Part shown: positions 27,245-35,057 of the stretch, piece by piece
How positions within the stretch are numbered: the first letter of the stretch is position 1
Layout of the letters: every line of letters starts with the position of its first letter
Assembly: GCA_905215575.1 (NCBI GenBank)
Contig: CAJMQV010000005.1
Span: 1-58,893 of the forward strand
From: an uncultured bacterium
GTDB lineage: Bacteria > Bacteroidota > Bacteroidia > Bacteroidales > Bacteroidaceae
DNA: 58,893 nt
Direction: 5' to 3'
Notes under the pieces: generated by a model
What the model saw: the letters and a program-made list of their open reading frames with translations, nothing else
What the model was told of the DNA's origin: nothing
Databases searched by the model: none
Program-made: the position numbers and the translations under genes

Positions 27245-30200
27245 TGCGGGTTTGCTCTCAATAAATGAAATTAAATTCTTTTTTACGGAAACCTTCGTAC
27301 TGCGCGAATGCATGTTCAGATGCGTCTGCCCGTCGGAATCGGCAATCAGGAAATACAGATCCGAGTTGCCCGGACAGTCCCGAATGATGCATTGCAGCGA
27401 AAGCAACGTGTCGTCATCCAGCGCGTCCACATTCATCGCAATAGTGATTTTCTCAATCACAGAATCCTTGATATCGGCCAGAAAATCAATCTTTCCGATC
27501 TTCAGTTCCAGCTGGTTCGGGTTCCACTGGCGAGGCTGGCAGCGGGCATAGATCATCAGGGTGTTGCCCACTTCCATGTACGATGCCCACTCGGCCCAGT
27601 CCTGACCGAAGAGCGGCAGTTCCATGGAACCGCTGTAATCCTCAAACTGCACGATGCCATAAGGTTTTCCGGTCTTGGTGATACCCTTACGCACTCCCGT
27701 AACCATACCTCCCAGCTTCAGGTCGCTGTTGGCATAGCGTTCCATCTGTTGCAGATCGGTCGTATGTACATTGCAGACATCGGTCAGGATCACCGAATAA
27801 TCGTCCAGCGGATGGGCTGACAGATAGATACCTACCAGCTCGCGTTCGCGGTTCAACCGTTCCAGAGCACTCCACGGCTCGGCCTGCGGAATCTCCGGAG
27901 TGGCCACTTCCACCATATCCATCCCTCCGAACAGAGAATTCTGTGCCGAATTCTTGTCCATCTGATATTTTGAACCATAGCGCGCCAGCGTATCAATAAA
28001 GGTTTCGCCCTTACTGTTCAAAGCCAAGTATTGCTCGCGGGTCATCTCCGTGAAGCAGTCAAAAGCTCCCGAAAGCACCAGACTCTCCAGATTGTTACGC
28101 TTGCAGGCACTGGTCGATACGCGCTGGATAAAATCAAAGATCCCCTTGAACGGACCGTTGGCATCGCGCTCCTTGATAATGGCTTCCACTGCCGAATCAC
28201 CCAGTCCTTTCACCGCTCCCAAACCGAAGCGGATATTTCCTTTGGAGTCTACACTGAACTTGCGGCGACTCTCGTTTACATCCGGTCCCAGTGTGTCAAT
28301 ACCGATGGCCTTGCACTCGCTCATCAATTTGGTGATGTCGGATATATTGGCCAAGCTTCGGCTCATCACGGCCGCCATATAGTGGGCGGGGAAGTTTGCC
28401 TTGAGGTAGGCCGTCTGATAAGCTACCCACGAGTAACAGGTGGCGTGACTCTTGTTGAAGGCATAAGAGGCGAACTTGGTCCAGTCGGCCCAGATCTTTT
28501 CCAACACCTTCGGATCGTGACCGTTTTTCTTTCCGCCCTCGATAAACTTGGGATACATGTGGTTCAGCTTGTCGATAAGTTTCTTACCCATCGCCTTACG
28601 GAGCGTATCACTCTCGCCTCGCGTAAAGTCGGCCAGCTGACGCGACAGAAGCATCACCTGCTCCTGATATACGGTAATTCCGTAGGTATCCTTCAGATAA
28701 GTTTCCATGCAGGGGATATCATACTCCACCGGCTTGCGTCCCTGTTTACGGTCGATAAAGTCGGGGATGTAGTCCATAGGTCCCGGACGGTAGAGGGCAT
28801 TCATGGCGATGAGGTCCTCAAAGGTTGAGGGCTGGAGTTCGCGCAGATACTTCTGCATACCGGCAGATTCGAACTGGAAGGTACCAATGGTACGACCGTC
28901 GCAATAGAGTTTATAAGTGGCCGGGTCCTCAATATCCAGCTCGTCTACATCTATATCAATGCCCAAACTGTCGCGCACATTGGCCTGACATTCCTTGATG
29001 ATGGACAGGGTTTTCAGTCCGAGGAAGTCCATCTTGATCAGTCCGGTATCCTCAATCACCGAACCTTCATATTGCGTGCAACGGAGTTTCTCTCCGGTTT
29101 CCTTATCTTCAGCTGTGCTGATCGGTACCCAGTCGGACACATCGTCACGGCAGATAATCACACCACAGGCGTGCACACCGGTGTTGCGCACATTGCCTTC
29201 GAGCATCTTGGCATAGCGGATAGTGTCGCGCAACACGGGGTTGGGCGAAGCCTCCGCTTCCTGCAATTCAGGAATACAGGAAATGGCGTTCGGCAGGTTC
29301 ATCTTGCGCTTCTTGCCGTTTTCATCGTCGGGCAATTTATCGGGAATGAGCTTGCACAGACCGTTTGATATGTCAAGCGGCAGTTTCTGTACGCGCGCCA
29401 CATCCTTGATAGCCAACTTCGTGGCCATCGTACCATAGGTAATGATGTGCGCCACCTTTTCCTCACCATATTTCTGAGTCACCCAGCTCAACACCTTTCC
29501 GCGTCCGTCGTCATCGAAGTCCACATCGATATCGGGCAGGGAGATACGATCCGGATTCAGGAAACGCTCGAACAGCAAGTCATATTTAATCGGGTCGATC
29601 TTTGTGATACCGAGACAGTAGGCCACCGCCGAACCGGCAGCCGAACCACGGCCCGGGCCTACCGATACACCCAGCTCATGACGCGCCGCATTGATATAGT
29701 CCTGCACAATGAGGAAGTAACCCGGGAAACCCATGGTTTTCATGATGTGCAGCTCAAACTTAATACGCTCCTCCACATGATCGGGAAGCGGGTCGCCATA
29801 CATCTTGCGGGCACCGTCATAGGCCAGCTTGCCCAGATAGTCGGCCTCCAGTTTGAGTCGGTACAGTTTGTCGCAGCCGCCCAGTTTCTCCACCTTGTCC
29901 ACGGCCGCATCGTGACTCATCACCACTTCACCGTTTTCATTGCGGGTAAACTCTTCGAACAGCTGCTCATCAGTATATTTCCGGCGATATTCTTCTTCGG
30001 TTCCGAAATCTTCGGGAATTTCAAAACTCGGCATGATCGGTCCGTGGTCAATGCTGTAAAACTCCACCTGGTCGCAGATGTCGCAAGTATTCTCCAGCGC
30101 CTCGGGCACATCAGAGAACACCGCATTCATCTCCTCACGCGTCTTGAACCATTCCTGCTTGGAATAGAGCATACGTTTGGGATCGTCCAGATCGCGGTTC

Positions 30201-31108
30201 GTACTCAGACAGATCAGACGGTCGTGCGCCTCAGCGTTTTCCTGGTCCACAAAGTGACAGTCGTTGGTGCACACCAGCTTCACCCCATATTTATGTGCCA
30301 GACGGATCAGTTCTTCATTGGCCCGCTGCTGCAAGGGGTAGGTTTCGCGGTTGGCCCGCTGATTCGGATCGGTCACCTGATGACGCTGCAACTCCAGATA
30401 ATAGTTCTCGCCGAACACGCTCTGATACCAGCGCACAGCCTCTTCGGCTCCTTCCAGATCGCCTTTCAGAATCTTGTGGGGAACCTCACCGGCAATACAG
30501 GCCGAACAGATGATCAGTCCTTCCTTATGCGCCTCCAGCTCCACCCGGTCGGTACGCGGACGGCCATAGAAACCGTCGGTCCAGGCTTTCGACACCAGTT
30601 TGATCAGGTTATGATAACCCACCTGATTCTTGGCCAGTACAATCAGGTGATAACGGCGGTTGTCGCCCTGGTCCTTGTCCATCTGAAACAGACGACGGGG
30701 AGCCACATACATTTCACAGCCGAAAATCGGTTTGAACAGTTTCTTCTCCGTTTCAGCCAACTGCTGCTGTGCCTGCTCCAACTGCGCCTCTACCGACGGA
30801 AATTCGGGAGCGGTCTGCCCCTCCTTCTCTTCAGCCGGCAGGGCATCCCATTCTTCCGAAGCCACATTGCGCCCGTCTTTCAGAGCCTTGATTTTCTGCT
30901 TCAGAGCCTTGATCTCGCCTTTTACGGGACCGTTCTTTTTATTCGTATAATTAAAGAATTCCTTGATAGCCATCATGTTACCGTGATCGGTGATGGCCAT
31001 TCCGCGCATACCGTCCTTCATGGCCTTATCGACCAGACGCGACACGCTGGCCTGACCGTCGAGGATGGAATACTGCGTATGTACGTGAAGATGAACAAAA
31101 TCGTGCAT
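27224..31108 (-). CDS. dnaE: DNA polymerase III subunit alpha
   Basis: Catalytic subunit of the replicative polymerase, 1294 residues, longer than the roughly 1160 of the E. coli enzyme. The PHP domain begins FVHLHVHTQYSILDG. A charged, Lys/Glu/Gln-rich insertion (about 64-120, QLEQAQQQLAETEKKL) accounts for part of the extra length. The palm carries the catalytic triad in PDIDVDFDDDGRGK (about 525) and KMDFLGLKTL (about 690). Fingers, an HhH region (MYPKFIEGGKKNGHD) and an OB fold (GGMVTGVRKGITKTGKPYGI) follow. No PolC-type exonuclease is present. Large plus-strand ORFs across this gene are shadows. Confidence 0.97.
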   Translation of the reverse strand: MHDFVHLHVHTQYSILDGQASVSRLVDKAMKDGMRGMAITDHGNMMAIKEFFNYTNKKNGPVKGEIKALKQKIKALKDGRNVASEEWDALPAEEKEGQTAPEFPSVEAQLEQAQQQLAETEKKLFKPIFGCEMYVAPRRLFQMDKDQGDNRRYHLIVLAKNQVGYHNLIKLVSKAWTDGFYGRPRTDRVELEAHKEGLIICSACIAGEVPHKILKGDLEGAEEAVRWYQSVFGENYYLELQRHQVTDPNQRANRETYPLQQRANEELIRLAHKYGVKLVCTNDCHFVDQENAEAHDRLICLSTNRDLDDPKRMLYSKQEWFKTREEMNAVFSDVPEALENTCDICDQVEFYSIDHGPIMPSFEIPEDFGTEEEYRRKYTDEQLFEEFTRNENGEVVMSHDAAVDKVEKLGGCDKLYRLKLEADYLGKLAYDGARKMYGDPLPDHVEERIKFELHIMKTMGFPGYFLIVQDYINAARHELGVSVGPGRGSAAGSAVAYCLGITKIDPIKYDLLFERFLNPDRISLPDIDVDFDDDGRGKVLSWVTQKYGEEKVAHIITYGTMATKLAIKDVARVQKLPLDISNGLCKLIPDKLPDDENGKKRKMNLPNAISCIPELQEAEASPNPVLRDTIRYAKMLEGNVRNTGVHACGVIICRDDVSDWVPISTAEDKETGEKLRCTQYEGSVIEDTGLIKMDFLGLKTLSIIKECQANVRDSLGIDIDVDELDIEDPATYKLYCDGRTIGTFQFESAGMQKYLRELQPSTFEDLIAMNALYRPGPMDYIPDFIDRKQGRKPVEYDIPCMETYLKDTYGITVYQEQVMLLSRQLADFTRGESDTLRKAMGKKLIDKLNHMYPKFIEGGKKNGHDPKVLEKIWADWTKFASYAFNKSHATCYSWVAYQTAYLKANFPAHYMAAVMSRSLANISDITKLMSECKAIGIDTLGPDVNESRRKFSVDSKGNIRFGLGAVKGLGDSAVEAIIKERDANGPFKGIFDFIQRVSTSACKRNNLESLVLSGAFDCFTEMTREQYLALNSKGETFIDTLARYGSKYQMDKNSAQNSLFGGMDMVEVATPEIPQAEPWSALERLNRERELVGIYLSAHPLDDYSVILTDVCNVHTTDLQQMERYANSDLKLGGMVTGVRKGITKTGKPYGIVQFEDYSGSMELPLFGQDWAEWASYMEVGNTLMIYARCQPRQWNPNQLELKIGKIDFLADIKDSVIEKITIAMNVDALDDDTLLSLQCIIRDCPGNSDLYFLIADSDGQTHLNMHSRSTKVSVKKNLISFIESKPALSYKIN

Positions 31109-31269
31109 AGGAATCAGATAAAAATGCTATATCAAAAAAATGATTACGTAAATCCGGATAAAGTTACGTCAGTTTCACGGGAATGCCAAACAGCCGGACA
31201 ACTTTTTCTGCATCCGTTCCGTAAAGAGCCTAAAAGGAAGTGAAGGAAACAAATAGATTGAGGATTTTT

Positions 31270-31300
31270 TTTGCTATTCGTTAAAATATATCTATCTTTG
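31270..31300 (+). promoter_or_regulatory. Promoter of psd-pssA
   Basis: TTTG (31270-31273, end of a T-run) and TATCTTTG (31293-31300) are separated by 19 bp, a perfect -33/-7 pair. It lies 74 bp before the psd start. Confidence 0.72.
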
Positions 31301-31374
31301 CCCATTAATATCATATTTATAATCAAAACCGGATTTTTGTCCGTTCCGAGACAAAAATCACAGCATAGAAATCC

Positions 31375-32064
31375 ATGGGAAGAAGACTGAAGAAACTGAA
31401 GAAGATAAGACTGCACCGTGAAGGCACACATACCCTGCTGTTTGGCGGATTGGGACTGTTGGTTCTCAACGGAGCCTTGTTTTACGGAATCGATAATAAG
31501 ATACCTTTTTATATAGTAGCTACCATCAGTGTCATCCTGTATCTGATTGTGGTGAACTTTTTCCGTTGCCCGATCCGTGTATTCGAAGGGGATACGGAGC
31601 GTATTGTCGTAGCTCCTGCCGACGGTAAGATCGTAGTGATCGAAGAGGTGGACGAGAATGAATATTTCAAGGACCGCCGACTCATGGTATCCATCTTCAT
31701 GAACGTGGTGAATGTACATGCCAACTGGATTCCGGTGGACGGCACCGTAAAATTAGTGCGCCATCATAACGGAAACTTCCACAAGGCATGGTTGCCGAAG
31801 GCGAGCATCGAAAACGAGCGCTCTACCGTGGTGATCGAAACTCCGGAAGGCACAGAGATTCTGGCCCGCCAGATTGCCGGTGCTGTGGCACGCCGCATCG
31901 TGACTTATGCCAAGGAAGGCGAAGAGTGCTACATTGACGAGCACATGGGATTCATCAAATTCGGTTCGCGCGTGGATGTCTATCTGCCTTTAGGCACCGA
32001 AGTATGCGTCCAGATGGGACAGAAAACCACCGGAAACGAAACCATTCTGGCACGTCTGAAATAA
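31375..32064 (+). CDS. psd: Phosphatidylserine decarboxylase proenzyme
   Basis: Makes phosphatidylethanolamine from phosphatidylserine in the inner membrane. It has 229 residues and belongs to the short PSD-A subfamily found with pssA. Two hydrophobic segments lie near the N-terminus (FGGLGLLVLNGALFYGI and FYIVATISVILYLIVVNFF). The self-cleavage site is Gly197-Ser198 in FIKFGSRVDVYLP, giving the pyruvoyl group on the small subunit; this matches the GS motif of the short family. VVNVHANWIPVDG is the conserved active-site His region. It is followed 18 bp later by pssA, the preceding step of the pathway. Confidence 0.95.
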   Translation: MGRRLKKLKKIRLHREGTHTLLFGGLGLLVLNGALFYGIDNKIPFYIVATISVILYLIVVNFFRCPIRVFEGDTERIVVAPADGKIVVIEEVDENEYFKDRRLMVSIFMNVVNVHANWIPVDGTVKLVRHHNGNFHKAWLPKASIENERSTVVIETPEGTEILARQIAGAVARRIVTYAKEGEECYIDEHMGFIKFGSRVDVYLPLGTEVCVQMGQKTTGNETILARLK

Positions 32065-32082
32065 TCAAACAACATTTGCACT

Positions 32083-32790
32083 ATGGCTAATATCATTACC
32101 AAACAGATACCTAATACGCTGACCTGCTGCAACCTGATTTCGGGCTGTATGGCCACCGGAGCCGCCTTCCACGGCAATATGGAATGGGCAGTCATCATGA
32201 TTATCATCGGTGCCGTGTTCGACTTTTTCGACGGCATGAGTGCCCGCCTGCTGGGAGTATCTTCTCCCATCGGCAAGGAACTGGACTCACTGGCGGATGT
32301 GGTGACATTCGGCGTGGCCCCTTCGGCCATGGTATTCTATATGTTTACCCAAGTGGTCTATCCGGAAATTCTGGAACCGTTGCGTGGTATCCTGCCCTAC
32401 TCGGCTTTCCTCATGGCAGCCTTTTCGGCGCTGCGACTGGCCAAGTTCAATCTGGATGAGCGTCAGACCAGTTCTTTCATCGGTCTGCCCACACCGGCCA
32501 ACGCCCTGTTCTGGGCTTCGCTCATTCTCGGCAACCGCGGATTTCTGATTTCTGAAAAGTTCAACGCCGTATTCCTGTTCCTTTTCATGCTTCTGTTCTG
32601 CTTCCTGCTGGTGGCCGAGCTTCCGCTCTTTGCCCTGAAGTTCAAGAGTCTGAGCTGGAAAGACAACAAGATAAAATACATATTCCTGATTGGCTGTGTC
32701 CCGATGTTTGCCTTTCTGAAATACAGCAGCTTTGCCGCCATCATCGTGTGGTACCTGTTCCTGTCTATTCTGACACGTAAACAGAACTGA
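32083..32790 (+). CDS. pssA: CDP-diacylglycerol-serine O-phosphatidyltransferase
   Basis: Phosphatidylserine synthase, 235 residues, a multi-pass membrane enzyme of the CDP-alcohol phosphotransferase family. The signature DGx2ARx8Gx3Dx3D is exact: DG at 50-51, AR at 54-55, Gly64, Asp68 and Asp72 (FDGMSARLLG ... GKELDSLAD). About six further hydrophobic segments follow, ending FAAIIVWYLFLSILTRKQN. It pairs with psd to make phosphatidylethanolamine. A sigma-54-type promoter begins only 8 bp after its stop, so the next gene has separate control. Confidence 0.96.
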   Translation: MANIITKQIPNTLTCCNLISGCMATGAAFHGNMEWAVIMIIIGAVFDFFDGMSARLLGVSSPIGKELDSLADVVTFGVAPSAMVFYMFTQVVYPEILEPLRGILPYSAFLMAAFSALRLAKFNLDERQTSSFIGLPTPANALFWASLILGNRGFLISEKFNAVFLFLFMLLFCFLLVAELPLFALKFKSLSWKDNKIKYIFLIGCVPMFAFLKYSSFAAIIVWYLFLSILTRKQN

Positions 32791-32797
32791 TTCGTTT

Positions 32798-32812
32798 TGG
32801 CACGCTTCTTGT
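32798..32812 (+). promoter_or_regulatory. Sigma-54-type (-24/-12) promoter
   Basis: TTGGCACGCTTCTTGTA contains TGGCAC (32798-32803), a 5-bp spacer, and TTGT (32809-32812). That is GG-N10-GT, differing from the RpoN consensus TGGCAC-N5-TTGC only at the last base. The expected start near 32824 leaves a leader of about 30 nt before ATG 32853. Confidence 0.55.
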
Positions 32813-32852
32813 ACCTCTTCCCTACGAAGAAACTAAAATAAAGAAGAAAAAT

Positions 32853-33128
32853 ATGCATACAATAGGTTGCCTACTGACATTTATCTTTGCACTGGTCATC
32901 GCAGTACTGGTTCTTGTGCGCCAGATTATCAGCCGTTTTTTCGGTATTTTCCGGAAAATGGATCCACGCCAGCAGCAAAATGACAACCCTTTCGGAGGAC
33001 AAAGCCAAAAGAGAACCCAACAGAAGAAACAGGAGCACACCGAAGGCAAACAAAAGCTTTTTGACGATAACGAAGGAGAATATATCGACTTTGAGGAAAT
33101 CCGAGAGAAACCGGACCAAAAGAACTGA
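32853..33128 (+). CDS. DUF4834-family small membrane protein
   Basis: 91 residues, matching the DUF4834 family known from Bacteroidetes, with no known function. Residues 5-22 form one membrane anchor (GCLLTFIFALVIAVLVLV), followed by a basic and aromatic juxtamembrane part (RQIISRFFGIFRK). The hydrophilic tail has a Gln/Lys-rich linker and a conserved acidic end (GEYIDFEEI). It is probably a single-pass inner-membrane protein with a cytoplasmic tail. The sigma-54-like promoter just upstream suggests conditional expression. A terminator follows at 33149. Confidence 0.8.
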   Translation: MHTIGCLLTFIFALVIAVLVLVRQIISRFFGIFRKMDPRQQQNDNPFGGQSQKRTQQKKQEHTEGKQKLFDDNEGEYIDFEEIREKPDQKN

Positions 33129-33148
33129 CATTCTGACAGATAAAAGCA

Positions 33149-33184
33149 AAGGGCCGCATCGTAATTACGGTGCGGCCTTTTTTG
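33149..33184 (+). terminator. Rho-independent terminator after the DUF4834 gene
   Basis: GGCCGCA (33152-33158) pairs with TGCGGCC (33171-33177), with an inner palindrome CGTAATTACG. Seven T follow. Confidence 0.88.
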
Positions 33185-33203
33185 TTTTCCATTCATTCCT
33201 GCA

Positions 33204-33249
33204 TAAAAAAAGATGCTGACGATTTTTTCGGTTCGTCAGCATCTTTTTA
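33204..33249 (-). terminator. Terminator for tadA
   Basis: AAAGATGCTGACGA pairs with TCGTCAGCATCTTT around a short loop, with T-runs on both strands. It lies 51 bp beyond the tadA stop on the minus strand and is probably bidirectional. Confidence 0.8.
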
Positions 33250-33299
33250 TAAAATTGTCGGCACAAACTTCCCGACCGTCTGCCAGAGGTATTTTGCGG

Positions 33300-33731
33300 T
33301 CATCGTTTGTTCCGGAAAAAGCGGCGCATCAGTTCGCCGGCCTCATCGGCCATCACTCCCTGCACCACTTCGGTTTTGGGATGCATGGCTCCGGGAGCCA
33401 GACGCGCATAACCGCGCTTCTCGTCCGAGGCGCCGTAGACCACCCTTTTCAGTTGCGCCCAGCCGATGGCACCGGCACACATCACACAGGGCTCTACGGT
33501 GACATAAAGCGTGCATTCCGTCAAGTATTTCCCACCCAAGGCATTGGCAGCAGCCGTAATGGCCTGCATCTCGGCGTGCGCGGTCACATCGGTCAGTGTT
33601 TCCGTAAGATTGTGCGCCCGCGCAATAATACGGTCACGGCAGACGACCACCGCCCCCACGGGTATCTCGTCCTGCTCAAAAGCAGCCTGCGCTTCTTCCA
33701 AAGCCTTTTTCATATAAAAAGAATCGTCCAT
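33300..33731 (-). CDS. tadA: tRNA-specific adenosine deaminase (TadA-like)
   Basis: Zinc-dependent deaminase expected to convert A34 to inosine in tRNA-Arg(ACG). It has 143 residues. The zinc and proton-shuttle motif HAE is at 52-54 (DVTAHAEMQAI) and the PCxxC motif at 81-85 (EPCVMCAGAI), exactly the cytidine/deoxycytidylate deaminase fold signature. A guanine deaminase is a possible alternative, but size and context favour TadA. It is divergent from the TetR gene across 153 bp. Confidence 0.9.
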   Translation of the reverse strand: MDDSFYMKKALEEAQAAFEQDEIPVGAVVVCRDRIIARAHNLTETLTDVTAHAEMQAITAAANALGGKYLTECTLYVTVEPCVMCAGAIGWAQLKRVVYGASDEKRGYARLAPGAMHPKTEVVQGVMADEAGELMRRFFRNKR

Positions 33732-33761
33732 CTATATACTCTATTTGGTTTTAACAAGGCA

Positions 33762-33769
33762 CAAAAATA
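33762..33769 (-). promoter_or_regulatory. -7 box for tadA
   Basis: On the minus strand TATTTTTG fits TAnnTTTG, 30 bp before the tadA ATG. No clear -33 element was found at the right distance. Confidence 0.45.
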
Positions 33770-33833
33770 TGTTTTTCCGACTGAAAGTAAAAAAACAAAC
33801 ACAAAAAAATTAGCTTTTATACCTATTATGACA

Positions 33834-33841
33834 TATATTTG
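33834..33841 (+). promoter_or_regulatory. -7 box for the TetR gene
   Basis: TATATTTG is a perfect TAnnTTTG, 43 bp before the TetR ATG. A CTTTTA at 33814 is a weak -33 candidate. Confidence 0.5.
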
Positions 33842-33884
33842 TAATTGAAATACACAACCAAGAACCATAAAGATATTTTACAAT

Positions 33885-34673
33885 ATGCAAGAAGACAAAA
33901 TACAATCCGAACAGACTAAAAAGCGTTATCGCCGCACGCGCGCGACTTTGGAACAGGACATCATCGAAGCTGCCGAAAAGCTGATTGGCGAAAAGGGATT
34001 CAGCAGACTGAAACTGACTGAATTGTGTGAAACTGCTCAAATAGAAAGTCCGGTTTTCTATAACCGTTACGAAGATATTGACGACTTTATCGATAAGTTT
34101 GTCAGAAATTACGATTACTGGCTGAGCGACAATGTTTGTCTGGACCCCAAGAAACTTTCGCCGGTAGAAAACATGAATCATATTATCCAGACATTGATTG
34201 ATTCACTTGCTGTCAACCCGGTGATGCAGAAACTCCTGGCCTGGGAATTGAACGAAAACACTTATGTCACCCGCCGCACAGCGCAAAACCGCGACAACAA
34301 TTCGCAGGAAGTGATTCATTATTTTGAGAACCAGCTGAAAGCCAATGACATCAACTTCAATGTGGGCTGTGCCATTCTGATCGGCGGTGTATATTACCTG
34401 ATTATGCACAAGGATCTGGCCACCTTCAACAATATAGATTTCAGCACCGACGAGGGCATGCAGATGCTGAAAGAGACCGTCACCAAGATGGTTTACAAAC
34501 TGTTTGGCAGTGCCCGGGGCAGAGCGGCTTCAACAACAGAAAAACTTACCTCACAACGTATTGCCCGCAATCTGCTTCAAAGCGGAGTGGACCGTGACAC
34601 CATTCTAAAAGCAACCGGACTGAGCGAAGACGAACTGAACGCCTTAAATAATCCCGAAGAAGCAACAGAATAG
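33885..34673 (+). CDS. TetR/AcrR-family transcriptional regulator
   Basis: 262 residues. The N-terminal HTH (about 20-65) reads ATLEQDIIEAAEKLIGEKGF, then SRLKLTELCETAQIESPVFY with the recognition-helix ending YNRYEDIDDF, typical of TetR proteins. The C-terminal ligand domain is atypically long and ends with a second helical segment (ARNLLQSGVDRDTILKATGL) that resembles a helix-turn-helix-like module in other Bacteroidetes TetR proteins. It stands alone between tadA and a terminator, so its target is not evident. Autoregulation is likely but not shown. Confidence 0.85.
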   Translation: MQEDKIQSEQTKKRYRRTRATLEQDIIEAAEKLIGEKGFSRLKLTELCETAQIESPVFYNRYEDIDDFIDKFVRNYDYWLSDNVCLDPKKLSPVENMNHIIQTLIDSLAVNPVMQKLLAWELNENTYVTRRTAQNRDNNSQEVIHYFENQLKANDINFNVGCAILIGGVYYLIMHKDLATFNNIDFSTDEGMQMLKETVTKMVYKLFGSARGRAASTTEKLTSQRIARNLLQSGVDRDTILKATGLSEDELNALNNPEEATE

Positions 34674-34711
34674 AACTTTCTTTTTGAACCTTATAAAACT
34701 ATATAAATCAT

Positions 34712-34746
34712 ATAAAAGAGGAGCTGTTTTCAGCTCCTCTTTTATT
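34712..34746 (+). terminator. Terminator after the TetR gene
   Basis: ATAAAAGAGGAGCTG pairs with CAGCTCCTCTTTTAT around TTTT, with a U-rich tail. It is a near-perfect stem 38 bp after the stop codon. Confidence 0.9.
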
Positions 34747-34794
34747 TTATCCATACATATAAATACAGAAAATCAGGATTAATGTCCGTTTTTG

Positions 34795-34829
34795 TGTCCG
34801 AAAATGGACACAGTGTCCATTTTCGGACA
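34795..34829. promoter_or_regulatory. 35-nt perfect palindrome, candidate operator/enhancer
   Basis: Bases 34795-34811 (TGTCCGAAAATGGACAC) are the exact reverse complement of 34813-34829, around a single central A. A further TGTCCG half-site sits at 34783. It lies 46 bp upstream of a sigma-54-like element and about 230 bp before the barrel gene. There is no following T-run, so it is not a terminator. Confidence 0.6.
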
Positions 34830-34874
34830 GTAGGCTTTTTTATTAAAAGACTGATTTTTAAAGAAATAATATTT

Positions 34875-34889
34875 TGGCATAGTTTTTGT
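34875..34889 (+). promoter_or_regulatory. Sigma-54-like promoter of the barrel paralogue
   Basis: TGGCAT (34875-34880), a 5-bp spacer and TTGT (34886-34889) give GG-N10-GT. This is the same spacing as the element at 32798 but a weaker match. The leader to ATG 35058 would be about 155 nt. Confidence 0.4.
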
Positions 34890-35057
34890 TTGCAAGAGGA
34901 CAGACGTATTATATATAATATAAAACACTTAAAAAAAACAACAAAAATTTAGAGAGAAACAAAACAACAAAATATCATGAAACATCATCTTCAAATTCTA
35001 TGGCTCACTTGCCACTTTCTATGTTCTATTTTTCATAACCTTTTTATATCACTGTCC

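Noticed and set aside
29447..31243. 598-codon plus-strand open frame opposite dnaE
   Set aside because: It is antisense to DnaE, which has full catalytic motifs. The translation is His/Gln-rich with no domain, typical of a shadow frame in this codon usage.
34891..34976. ATG 34977 as the start of the barrel paralogue
   Set aside because: It adds 27 residues before a complete signal peptide at 35058. The paralogue has the same pattern of a spurious upstream ATG.
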